From: an uncultured Prevotella sp.
GTDB lineage: Bacteria > Bacteroidota > Bacteroidia > Bacteroidales > Bacteroidaceae
DNA: 8,353 bases
Direction of reading: 5' to 3'
Assembly: GCA_905211345.1 (NCBI GenBank)
Contig: CAJMAO010000070.1
Location: forward strand, 1-8,353
In this document: positions 1 to 5,938 of the stretch, piece by piece
How the letters are laid out: each line of letters opens with the position of its first letter
Position numbering within the stretch: position 1 is the first letter of the stretch
The notes under the pieces: model-generated
Databases searched by the model: none
What the model was told of the DNA's origin: nothing
Seen by the model: only the letters and a program-made list of their open reading frames with translations
Program-made: the position numbers and the translations under genes

Positions 1-80
1 CCACATGCGGTTAAGCATAGTTGGACCTCTTTGAGGCCCTATTACCACGAATGCCTATACTCCTGAACTGCGGATGAACC

Positions 81-146
81 TAAAATGCGGCCTTTTATGT
101 CGTAAAACATGGCCTTTTATGCTGTAAAAGACCGCGTTTTGCCGTG
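81..146. repeat. 22-nt tandem repeat, about 2.5-3 copies
   Basis: Units start at 81, 103 and 125, each opening with TAAAA. Units 1 and 2 share TAAAA, then three variable bases, then GGCCTTTTATG, then three more bases. Unit 3 keeps the TAAAA start and a TTTT at the same offset but has otherwise diverged. The TTTTA and TAAAA blocks of neighbouring units can pair, so every unit boundary can fold into a small hairpin. Function unknown. Confidence 0.55.
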
Positions 147-162
147 CCGTTTGCGGCTTTTT
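126..162 (+). terminator. Possible rightward intrinsic terminator
   Basis: AAAAG (126-130) pairs with CTTTT (157-161) and CCGC (132-135) with GCGG (153-156), with one bulged A at 131 and a 17-nt loop. The alternative is a tight GCCG-TTTG-CGGC hairpin (146-157) followed directly by TTTTT (158-162). Either fold followed by a T run on the plus strand fits termination of a rightward gene entering from the left edge. Confidence 0.4.
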
Positions 163-201
163 GTATCATTCGCCACCACCTTTAGGAATGTAAACAGACT
201 T

Positions 202-239
202 TTTATAGTTATGCGCCATACCTGCGTATGAACTATAAA
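202..239. other. Imperfect inverted repeat overlapping the next hairpin
   Basis: TTTATAGTT (202-210) pairs with AACTATAAA (231-239). Inside, CATAC (217-221) pairs with GTATG (226-230) around a 4-nt loop, leaving a one-sided bulge at 211-216. Its right arm shares positions 236-239 with the perfect hairpin at 236-272, so the two structures compete for those bases. Confidence 0.45.
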
Positions 240-272
240 GGCCGTCCAAACGCATTGTTTGGACGGCCTTTA
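236..272. terminator. Perfect 16-bp hairpin, likely terminator of the pectate lyase gene
   Basis: TAAAGGCCGTCCAAAC (236-251) and its exact reverse complement (257-272) enclose a 5-nt loop. The structure lies about 48 nt beyond the stop codon of the leftward pectate lyase gene. The A-rich and T-rich ends of the stem give short U stretches in either direction, but there is no long T run, so a bidirectional terminator or a transcript-end stabiliser are both possible. Confidence 0.65.
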
Positions 273-319
273 AATGTCGGTTCTGCGGCTCTTGCGTCAG
301 CTGCCGGTCAATAAGGTAT

Positions 320-2101
320 TTATTTGATAATCTTATCGGTAGCCACGCGACCGTCGGTGTAGGTTATCTTGCGGATGCTGATGCCCCTTATCGGCGAGCT
401 TACCTTTGCCCCGCCGAGGGTGTAGTATTCAATCTTGGCCACTTCAGACGATACCACGGGAGCGCCCTCTATGCCTGTGGTAGCCGGTACGCATTGTGGA
501 TAGTATTCGTCGACGGCGGTCAGAGCGTCGGCGTTCTGCGCCTTTACTATCGGCTCTACGAGCGAGTTGAGGTAAACCTCAATGTTGGTGTACCATCCGC
601 GCTCGGTGTCTATAGTGTAAAGGTTGGCGTCAGAAGCGTCGTTAGGGTTAAGGCCGTTGGCCGTCTCCCAGTAGTCGGGCATACCGTCTTTGTCTGAGTC
701 GAAGCCGTCCTCACGCTGGCCTGTGGGGAAGTTTGCCTCAGTATAGCCTTCAACATCAGAAACGAGGTCGATAAGTCCCGGTTTCTTTGTAACACTACCT
801 GTATATGTTGCCGTACCCGTGCGAGCTTCTTCCATATAGCGTGCGTCAACGTCGTCGCGGTCGAGTGAGGCTCCGGCGTACGTCAACACTTTTTCGAATG
901 CGATTGATGCAGAGTGTGTGGTAACTTCGCCTGCGGGGCCGGGTTCGTCCATTTTTATCCTTATGTACGACTCTCCGTTGAAAGTTTTGCGCGGAACGCT
1001 TGCGTCATAAAAGTTATTCACGTCTTTCGACCACCTTGAGCCGTCGGCGTTTTGTGTACCGCTATCGTAGCTTACGCCGTTCCAGTCTCTGTTTTCCGTT
1101 ATTACGCTGCCGTCTGATGCGTTTGTTTCAGTCGTGTTTCCGCTGATGTAATAGCGGCTTGTCATGCCGTAGTACTCGGGATGCTCATCGTCAGAGTTGC
1201 TTTCGGTTGAAACCGTCACCAATGTCACACGTTGCGCCTTGCTCTTCGACGTTGCCGGGCCGCCTTTGTAGTAGTTGTTCACTATGTTTATCTGTCCTCC
1301 GCCGGGGCCGCCGTAGCAGTCGCCTGCGTTGTTGTACATCACGCAGTTACGGAAGTCAACGTTCTCGGCCTGCGTGGGGTTGGCCCACTGGTATTCGTCG
1401 TAAAGGTAATTGCTCCTGTATCCCGTCCATCCGTAACGTGCTCCGTTGAAGCGCGGCGAGCGGTTTGACGTGTGCGCTATCAGATTGTGATGGAAGCTCG
1501 CTAACTTGCCGCCCCATATTCCGCCATATCCGTGTGCGCCTTTGCCGTGTCCTGCGTTGTTAAGGCTTTCGGCGATGGTGCACCATTGCATCGTAAAATT
1601 ATTGTTGTCATAGAATGATGCAACCTCGTCGATACTCCAGCTGAACGAGCAGTGGTCGAATATTACTCCTGTTTTTTCCCTGTCCCAAATGGCGTCGGCT
1701 CCGTCATTATGGTCTTTTTCCTGTCCGCGCCGGCTGCGGATGAAGCGTATTATGACGTTGTTGCTTATCCTCAATGTACGGTAACGCAGGGTTATTCCGG
1801 GAAATGGCGCAGTCTGTCCGGCAATGGTCGTGTTCGCGCCTATTGTCAGGTCAGACGTCAGTGGGATTACCCCCCCTACTTTGAATACGACAATCTTTTT
1901 TGTCGAACCGCTAACGGCAGCCCTGAACGAACCCGTACCACTGTTGTTAAGGTTTGTGACATAACGTATTTCTCCGCCGCGTCCGCCCGTAACATAGCGT
2001 CCGTGGCCTTCGGCTCCGGGAAAGGCAGGAGCTTCGCCTTGCGCAAAGGCAGCGGCTGCTCCCAGCACGGCCGCTGCAAAAAGTAAAATTCTCTTTTTCA
2101 T
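320..2101 (-). CDS. Secreted pectate lyase, PL1-type, with C-terminal sorting-like tail
   Basis: This 593-residue protein probably cleaves polygalacturonate by calcium-dependent beta-elimination, leaving unsaturated oligogalacturonides. Residues 1-20 are a signal peptide ending AFA before QG. The parallel beta-helix domain begins at FPGAEGHG (27-34) and runs to about 300. It shows the PL1-like FDHCSFSWSIDE block (148-159), whose acidic residues are candidate calcium ligands, and NRSPR (213-217) at the place of the catalytic arginine. DSDKDGMPDYWE (468-479) is a calcium-binding, thrombospondin-3-like loop. The last ~37 residues (IEYYTLGGAKV... ending IIK) resemble Prevotella-type type IX secretion sorting tails, suggesting secretion or surface attachment. 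The gene lies 91 nt downstream of the GH28-GH105 gene on the same strand. I see no promoter in the gap, so the two are probably co-transcribed. The family is secure; PL1 subfamily and exact pectin substrate are not. Confidence 0.88.
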   Translation of the reverse strand: MKKRILLFAAAVLGAAAAFAQGEAPAFPGAEGHGRYVTGGRGGEIRYVTNLNNSGTGSFRAAVSGSTKKIVVFKVGGVIPLTSDLTIGANTTIAGQTAPFPGITLRYRTLRISNNVIIRFIRSRRGQEKDHNDGADAIWDREKTGVIFDHCSFSWSIDEVASFYDNNNFTMQWCTIAESLNNAGHGKGAHGYGGIWGGKLASFHHNLIAHTSNRSPRFNGARYGWTGYRSNYLYDEYQWANPTQAENVDFRNCVMYNNAGDCYGGPGGGQINIVNNYYKGGPATSKSKAQRVTLVTVSTESNSDDEHPEYYGMTSRYYISGNTTETNASDGSVITENRDWNGVSYDSGTQNADGSRWSKDVNNFYDASVPRKTFNGESYIRIKMDEPGPAGEVTTHSASIAFEKVLTYAGASLDRDDVDARYMEEARTGTATYTGSVTKKPGLIDLVSDVEGYTEANFPTGQREDGFDSDKDGMPDYWETANGLNPNDASDANLYTIDTERGWYTNIEVYLNSLVEPIVKAQNADALTAVDEYYPQCVPATTGIEGAPVVSSEVAKIEYYTLGGAKVSSPIRGISIRKITYTDGRVATDKIIK

Positions 2102-2140
2102 TTGTATAAATTGTTTTAAGCTGTTCTTGTTTTTTACGAA

Positions 2141-2175
2141 AAGGTAGAGACTGCAAGCATGTGCGTCTCTACCTT
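2141..2175 (-). terminator. Hairpin between the two pectinase genes
   Basis: AAGGTAGAGAC (2141-2151) is matched exactly by GTCTCTACCTT (2165-2175), and GCA/TGC in the loop can add three more pairs. Read leftward, the stem is followed by only a short T stretch (TTTT, then CG). It lies 17 nt after the GH28-GH105 stop. With no promoter seen between it and the pectate lyase start, a partial terminator or an RNA-stabilising element that lowers downstream expression is more likely than a complete stop. Confidence 0.6.
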
Positions 2176-2192
2176 AATTGTTATAATTTATG

Positions 2193-4766
2193 CTATTTGT
2201 TGAGCTTCGCAACGTCGTAGCCCATGCGCTCCATTTCGAGCGAAGCCCAGATGAACGGGCCTACGCCCTTGCCGTCGTTGTCACGTATCGGTTCGCTGAT
2301 GTAATATTCGAACGAGCCGTCGCGTCGCGGGTTATTGTCGGGGCCGAGACCTGACACTGAGCAGCAGCGTGTGAGCGAGAGGGTCTTGTCGGCGTTCACC
2401 TTTACAAATTCTTTCAAGATGCCTTTATATGCTTTTAGGCCAGCCTGCTTGAGATCGTCGCCGAAGTAACCGAGGCGCGCGCCCTTGAGCAGCACGTAGG
2501 CGAACATTGACGAAGCCGTGGCCTCGAGATAGTTGCGCGGGTCGTTCACGTCCATCACGTCATACCATACGCCAGTCTTCTTGTCTTGGTATTTAACGGT
2601 GGCTTTCATCACGTTGTTAAGCATTTCGATTAGCTTGCCGCGGTTCTCGTAGTCTTGCGGCAGGGCATCGAGCACTTCAAGTATTGCCATGGCGAACCAG
2701 CCTTGCGCCCTTGCCCATGTGTGCTGTGACAGGCCGGTCTCGGGATTGGCCCAGAACATCTTTTGTGTCTCGTCCCACGCATGCTTCCACAGGCCGGTCT
2801 TCTCGTCGTATGTGCGGTTGTAAGTCTTGCTTATCTGCTCGAAAGCGTCGTCATAATATTTCTTTGCTTTCTTCTCGCCCTTGAGTATAGGGGCGGCCAT
2901 CGTGTAGAACGGATGGCCCATGTAAACGCCGTCGAGCCATACTTGGTGGGCGTAGATGGCCTTGTGCCACCACACTCCGTCCTTGGTGCGCGGCTGTTTT
3001 TCAAGCTGCTTGAAGATTGTCTTCAACGCTTTCTCCATTTTCTTTTCAGGGAAAAGCTGGTACATGCGCAGAATGTAACGGCCGGGGCGGGTGTTGTCGA
3101 GGTTGAAGTCTTCATATTTATAACCCGTGATGTTGCCCTTTTCGTCAATCATCTTGGCGGGGTATTGCTTCAGGTAGTTTATTATGCTTTCGTCTTTGTA
3201 GGCAAGATATGTGTCGAGCATTGACTCCAGCTCGATGCCTGTAACGTAGCCCCACTTAGGCTTCTTGGTGAAATCTAGGTAGCATGGGTCGGGGTTACGC
3301 TGCATTTCAGAGTGGGTGAGCCATTCGCTATAATTTTTGTAAGGATATTCAGAGAGTGCGAGCGAGCCGTTGATGAACAGGTTGTCATAGTTCATGTCGC
3401 GGGTCTGGCCGGTTATGTAGACAGGTTTATCATATACTCCGTCGAACTTGCAGTTCTTCAAATTGATATTGTAAACGTTGGTGCGGTCGTCAAACGCTAC
3501 GACCATTACGCCGTATTTGCTCTTTTGGCAGGTTACGTTTTCCATGTAGACGTTGCGCACGATGGGGTAGAAACCACGGCGACCCACCTCTTTGGGGTCA
3601 TAGTCGAGGTTGATTTTCAGTACCGCTTCGGCGCACTGTCCTACGACGACGTTGCGCATGTAGATGTCTTCAATCACTCCGCCACGGCACGAGTTGGTCT
3701 TTATGCGCAGTATGCGGTCGAGGTTGGGACTGTCCATTTGGCAGTTCTCAACGAACACGTTGTTGCATCCGCCTGATATTTCAGAGCCTATCACAACGCC
3801 TCCGTGGCCGTCTTTCATCACGCAGTCGCGTACTATTATATTCTTGCTCGGTATGCCGGTGAACCGCCCTTTGCCGCCTTCGCGGCCGTCTTCGTTACGT
3901 CCGCTCTTTATGGCGATGCAGTCGTCGCCCGTGTCAAATACACAGCCCTCAATCAGTACGTTCTCGCATGATTCGGGATCGCAGCCGTCGCCGTTAGGCC
4001 CGTCGTTGTGTACGGTCACGTTTCTTACGGTGATATTCTTGCTGAGCAGCGGGTGCATCACCCAGAACGGCGAGCGCAGCATCGTCACGCCCTCAATCAG
4101 TATGCCGTCGCATTGGTTGAAGTTGACCATTTGCGGGCGCAAGCCTTTACCCGGACCAAATACGCGCTTTTCAAGCGGCACGCCGTCTTCAGCCATCTTC
4201 AGTAGGTCGGCGCGCCCGCCGGGATTCTGCTGTTTCTCCTTCACCACTATGTCTTTGCTTTTCGGGGTCTTGCCGCTCATCAGCCACCATGTGTCGTCCG
4301 AGCCGTTGCCGTCGATTGTTCCTTCGCCAGTAATGGCGATGTCAGTCTCTTTGTAAGCGTAAATCAGTGGCGAGTAGTTTATGCAGTCGAGTCCTTCCCA
4401 ACGTGTCTCCACCAACGGATAGAGCGCACGGTCAAAGTGGAAGAACAGAGTGGCACCTTTCTCTATGACAAGGTTGACGTGGCTTTTCAGCCTTAATGCT
4501 CCTGTCTTCCATGTACCGGCAGGAATAACCACACGTCCGCCTCCGGCTTTCGAGCAAGCCTCAATGGCCTTGTTGATTGCTTTCTGGTTTTGCGCCGGAG
4601 TAGCTTCGAGCGAAGCTCCGTACTTTGTTATGTCGAAAGTACGGTCGGGAAATTCAGGCATTCTGATGCTGTTTTCAATCTGTTTGTACTTAGCGTCGTC
4701 CCACGCCGAGGCGCAAACCGCCAACGGAAACAGCAGGCAGAGCAATAATGTCTGTAATTGTTTCAT
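2193..4766 (-). CDS. Two-domain pectinase: GH28 polygalacturonase fused to GH105 unsaturated galacturonyl hydrolase
   Basis: This 857-residue protein carries two glycoside hydrolases in one chain. Residues 1-19 are a signal peptide (cleavage near CAS-AWD). The GH28 beta-helix spans about 42-470, with all four family motifs: NGDGCD (258-263), GDD (280-282), GHG (320-322) and RIK (354-356). NGDGxD rather than NTD resembles bacterial exo-acting enzymes. The GH105 (alpha/alpha)6 barrel spans about 500-850, with WLDGVYMGHPFY (610-621, candidate catalytic D612), HAWDE (662-666), WARAQGW (684-690) and a second candidate Asp at D557. GH28 hydrolyses galacturonate linkages. GH105 removes the 4,5-unsaturated galacturonyl end left by lyases, so it fits the neighbouring pectate lyase. 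Cysteine is too internal and no lipobox is evident, so a periplasmic location is inferred. A Bacteroidetes-type promoter lies about 135 nt upstream. Whether the GH105 half prefers rhamnogalacturonan or homogalacturonan fragments cannot be told from sequence. Confidence 0.9.
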   Translation of the reverse strand: MKQLQTLLLCLLFPLAVCASAWDDAKYKQIENSIRMPEFPDRTFDITKYGASLEATPAQNQKAINKAIEACSKAGGGRVVIPAGTWKTGALRLKSHVNLVIEKGATLFFHFDRALYPLVETRWEGLDCINYSPLIYAYKETDIAITGEGTIDGNGSDDTWWLMSGKTPKSKDIVVKEKQQNPGGRADLLKMAEDGVPLEKRVFGPGKGLRPQMVNFNQCDGILIEGVTMLRSPFWVMHPLLSKNITVRNVTVHNDGPNGDGCDPESCENVLIEGCVFDTGDDCIAIKSGRNEDGREGGKGRFTGIPSKNIIVRDCVMKDGHGGVVIGSEISGGCNNVFVENCQMDSPNLDRILRIKTNSCRGGVIEDIYMRNVVVGQCAEAVLKINLDYDPKEVGRRGFYPIVRNVYMENVTCQKSKYGVMVVAFDDRTNVYNINLKNCKFDGVYDKPVYITGQTRDMNYDNLFINGSLALSEYPYKNYSEWLTHSEMQRNPDPCYLDFTKKPKWGYVTGIELESMLDTYLAYKDESIINYLKQYPAKMIDEKGNITGYKYEDFNLDNTRPGRYILRMYQLFPEKKMEKALKTIFKQLEKQPRTKDGVWWHKAIYAHQVWLDGVYMGHPFYTMAAPILKGEKKAKKYYDDAFEQISKTYNRTYDEKTGLWKHAWDETQKMFWANPETGLSQHTWARAQGWFAMAILEVLDALPQDYENRGKLIEMLNNVMKATVKYQDKKTGVWYDVMDVNDPRNYLEATASSMFAYVLLKGARLGYFGDDLKQAGLKAYKGILKEFVKVNADKTLSLTRCCSVSGLGPDNNPRRDGSFEYYISEPIRDNDGKGVGPFIWASLEMERMGYDVAKLNK

Positions 4767-4844
4767 AAGTTTAAGTTTGAAATTGTATTTGTTTTTAGAT
4801 AAAAATAGGCTTTGTTTTCTTGATTGTCCGGTCGATTATGACAG

Positions 4845-4858
4845 CGCACTTAAGTGCG
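4845..4858. promoter_or_regulatory. 14-nt perfect palindrome in the pectinase leader
   Basis: CGCACTTAAGTGCG is an exact palindrome inside an otherwise A+T-rich leader, about 80 nt before the start codon and roughly 40 nt downstream of the predicted transcription start. As DNA it could be a dimer operator acting as a roadblock. As RNA it could form at most a 5-bp hairpin with a TTAA loop. No protein can be assigned to it. Confidence 0.4.
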
Positions 4859-4900
4859 GCTGATGAAAGATTATGCACACAACCTTGATTATTCGTCGTG

Positions 4901-4932
4901 CAAATATACATAATAAATTCAGAATGAGGAAA
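4901..4932 (-). promoter_or_regulatory. Leftward promoter for the pectin cassette
   Basis: Read on the minus strand, TATATTTG (4908-4901) matches the Bacteroidetes -7 consensus TAnnTTTG exactly. TTTC (4932-4929), one base off the TTTG -33 consensus, sits 20 nt upstream. Transcription would start near 4896, giving a leader of about 130 nt. Confidence 0.55.
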
Positions 4933-5031
4933 TTTGGAATGATTTTTTATTATGTTTTATGTTGGCGCTCTTTTGTTTTTGCTGTTGTTTAATTCACATA
5001 ATATGTTTTCATGAACAAAAATGTTAAATAA

Positions 5032-5045
5032 TTGATTTTTATCAA
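5032..5045 (+). promoter_or_regulatory. FNR/CRP-type dyad TTGAT-N4-ATCAA upstream of the small-RNA promoter
   Basis: TTGAT (5032-5036) and ATCAA (5041-5045) are exact inverted repeats with a 4-nt spacer, the classic half-site pattern of the FNR branch of the CRP/FNR family. The dyad ends 6 nt before the -33 TTTG at 5052, where an activator could touch RNA polymerase. A closely similar dyad holds the same position at 7618-7632. The regulator is inferred, and A+T-rich DNA produces such dyads by chance more often than average. Confidence 0.45.
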
Positions 5046-5051
5046 GAAAAA

Positions 5052-5083
5052 TTTGCTTATTTCGTCATAATGTCATATATTTG
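5052..5083 (+). promoter_or_regulatory. Rightward promoter of the small-RNA candidate
   Basis: TTTG (5052-5055) and TATATTTG (5076-5083) are perfect matches to the Bacteroidetes -33 and -7 elements, 20 nt apart. Initiation is expected around 5087-5090, which leaves only about 70 nt before a strong intrinsic terminator. Confidence 0.7.
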
Positions 5084-5087
5084 CCAC

Positions 5088-5159
5088 ATCTTATTTATGA
5101 TTTCGAAGTTTTAACGAAATCGCCAGAGGTTGGTAGCATCCTGCACCAACCTCTTTTTG
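5088..5159 (+). ncRNA. Candidate small RNA of about 70 nt with its own promoter and terminator
   Basis: The predicted transcript starts just after the -7 box and ends in the T run at 5154-5158. It folds into two hairpins. The first has a 7-bp stem, GATTTCG (5099-5105) with CGAAATC (5115-5121), and a 9-nt loop. The second is the terminator stem at 5125-5154. Three bases separate them. I see no credible reading frame, no tRNA features and no family I recognise. It lies between the pectin cassette and the lipoprotein gene. The alternative is an attenuated leader of the lipoprotein gene 88 nt further on, but that gene has its own promoter after the terminator, which favours an independent RNA. 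The start is predicted from promoter geometry, so the 5' end may be off by several bases. Confidence 0.55.
5125..5159 (+). terminator. Strong intrinsic terminator
   Basis: AGAGGTTGGT (5125-5134) pairs perfectly with ACCAACCTCT (5145-5154). Inside, GCA/TGC adds three pairs after a single bulged A (5135), leaving a 3-nt loop. The stem runs straight into TTTTT followed by G on the plus strand. This is the best textbook terminator in the window. Confidence 0.8.
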
Positions 5160-5191
5160 TATGCTTTTAGCTTGTTTTTGTTGCTATTTGT

Positions 5192-5222
5192 TTTGATGTT
5201 TTACGCATTTTCTTTATTTTTG
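5192..5222 (+). promoter_or_regulatory. Promoter of the lipoprotein gene
   Basis: TTTG (5192-5195) and TATTTTTG (5215-5222, matching TAnnTTTG) lie 19 nt apart. The start would be near 5228, giving a leader of about 20 nt. The surrounding T-richness raises the chance of an accidental match, but its position between a terminator and a start codon supports it. Confidence 0.55.
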
Positions 5223-5247
5223 CATATAGTTAATTTAGGGCGGTATC

Positions 5248-5778
5248 ATGAAAAAATTGCAACTTATATTATTCTTTATATTTGCCGTTTTCTGTTTAGG
5301 GGCGTGTGAGAAGGCCGAATACGGAGAGGAAGACGAGCCTGAAATGACCGGTGGAAATGACGATGGAGACAACGGCGGCTGGATAACGACAGGCGGCGAG
5401 AGCGGCGACGGCGGCTTTACACTGGGCAGCGTGGTAGACGTGGAAACATTCAGGAATAACATTATTTATACGCAGGTGTGGGTCGAGGGATACATTGTAG
5501 GGGCAGCCACAGGGGCAAATAATAAGGTACGGTATGAGTTCGGGCCTGTGTTTACGTTTGACACCGCGATATTATTGGCCGATACGCCTGACGCTAGTGA
5601 CGTGAATGAGACCATTTCCGTATGTCTTACGAAGGAAAGCGCTACAGTGCGCGGCGAGCTTAACTTGGTTGACAATCCCGCCAACAAAGGGCGGCGTATA
5701 GCTGTGTTCGGTTTTCAGAAAAAGTATCTGAAAATTCCCGGAATACCTGATGTGGATGCTTATAAATTTATGGACTGA
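5248..5778 (+). CDS. Lipoprotein with DUF6359-like domain
   Basis: This 176-residue protein begins with a lipoprotein signal peptide. The lipobox is LGAC with the lipidated cysteine at 20, followed by EK and an acidic, glycine-rich linker (21-56: GEEDEPEM, GGNDDGDNGG, GGESGDGGF). Charged residues just after the cysteine resemble surface-export signals described for Bacteroidetes lipoproteins, so outer-surface display is possible. Residues 57-176 match what I recall of DUF6359, a small beta-rich, probably OB-fold-like domain: VEGYIVG (79-85), a FTFDTAILLADTP stretch (102-114), LNLVDNPANKGRRIAVFG (138-155) and a closing Y-x-PGIPD segment. The start is preceded by AGGG about 7 nt upstream. The molecular role is unknown; DUF6359-type domains also occur beside extracellular nucleases. 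It is monocistronic as far as I can see, because the sigma gene after it has its own promoter. Confidence 0.75.
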   Translation: MKKLQLILFFIFAVFCLGACEKAEYGEEDEPEMTGGNDDGDNGGWITTGGESGDGGFTLGSVVDVETFRNNIIYTQVWVEGYIVGAATGANNKVRYEFGPVFTFDTAILLADTPDASDVNETISVCLTKESATVRGELNLVDNPANKGRRIAVFGFQKKYLKIPGIPDVDAYKFMD

Positions 5779-5821
5779 ATGTTAATGTGTCAACATAAAA
5801 CGAAGATTTGTTTAATTTATT

Positions 5822-5852
5822 TTTGGTAAGCGGACAATTATTTTTATATTTG
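5822..5852 (+). promoter_or_regulatory. Promoter of the ECF sigma factor gene
   Basis: TTTG (5822-5825) and TATATTTG (5845-5852) match the Bacteroidetes housekeeping promoter exactly with 19-nt spacing. The start would be near 5857, giving a leader of about 80 nt. Transcription from a housekeeping-type promoter means the sigma gene need not depend on its own product. Confidence 0.7.
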
Positions 5853-5938
5853 CAACCGAAATAAGTTATTTTTGTATTAAATAATATTTTACCGACAGCC
5901 TATCGAAACATCATTACTCCAAGAAAAGAACAGTAGTA

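Larger units (their letters stand above)
1..319. other. Gene-poor stretch with repeats and hairpins
   Basis: No gene can be assigned here. Plus-strand frame 1 is open from the window edge to a TGA at 64-66 (21 codons), which could be the tail of a rightward gene lying mostly outside the window, but the peptide is too short to recognise. A small hairpin (CCTC/GAGG, 26-36) lies within it. The rest holds a 22-nt tandem repeat (81-146), a terminator-like hairpin with a T run (126-162), an imperfect hairpin (202-239) and a perfect 16-bp hairpin (236-272) just beyond the stop of the pectate lyase gene. If the edge frame is real, this is a convergent intergenic region. Confidence 0.5.
4767..5247. 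other. Divergent intergenic region with three promoters and a small-RNA candidate
   Basis: This 481-nt A+T-rich interval contains no protein gene. From left to right it holds the leader and promoter of the leftward pectin cassette, a 14-nt palindrome in that leader, an FNR-like dyad with a rightward promoter, a short terminated transcript, and a second rightward promoter immediately before the lipoprotein gene. The 4933-5031 segment shows nothing I can name. Confidence 0.7.

Noticed and set aside
1..18. Leftward ATG at 18-16 preceded by AAAGAGG, possible start of a gene leaving the window
   Set aside because: Only six codons are visible, so nothing can be tested. The same bases also fall in an open rightward frame.
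1652..2086. Rightward 144-codon frame opposite the pectate lyase
   Set aside because: Antisense shadow of the signal peptide and beta-helix coding region; no domain and no upstream signals.
3312..4356. Long rightward open frames (154 and 230 codons) inside the GH28-GH105 gene
   Set aside because: They lie antisense to a gene with intact catalytic motifs, have no promoter, and their residues follow from the codon bias of the opposite strand.
5779..5800. ATGTT/AACAT hairpin right after the lipoprotein stop, possible terminator
   Set aside because: The stem is only about 5 bp and A+T-only apart from one pair, with no adjacent T run, so it is too weak to call.
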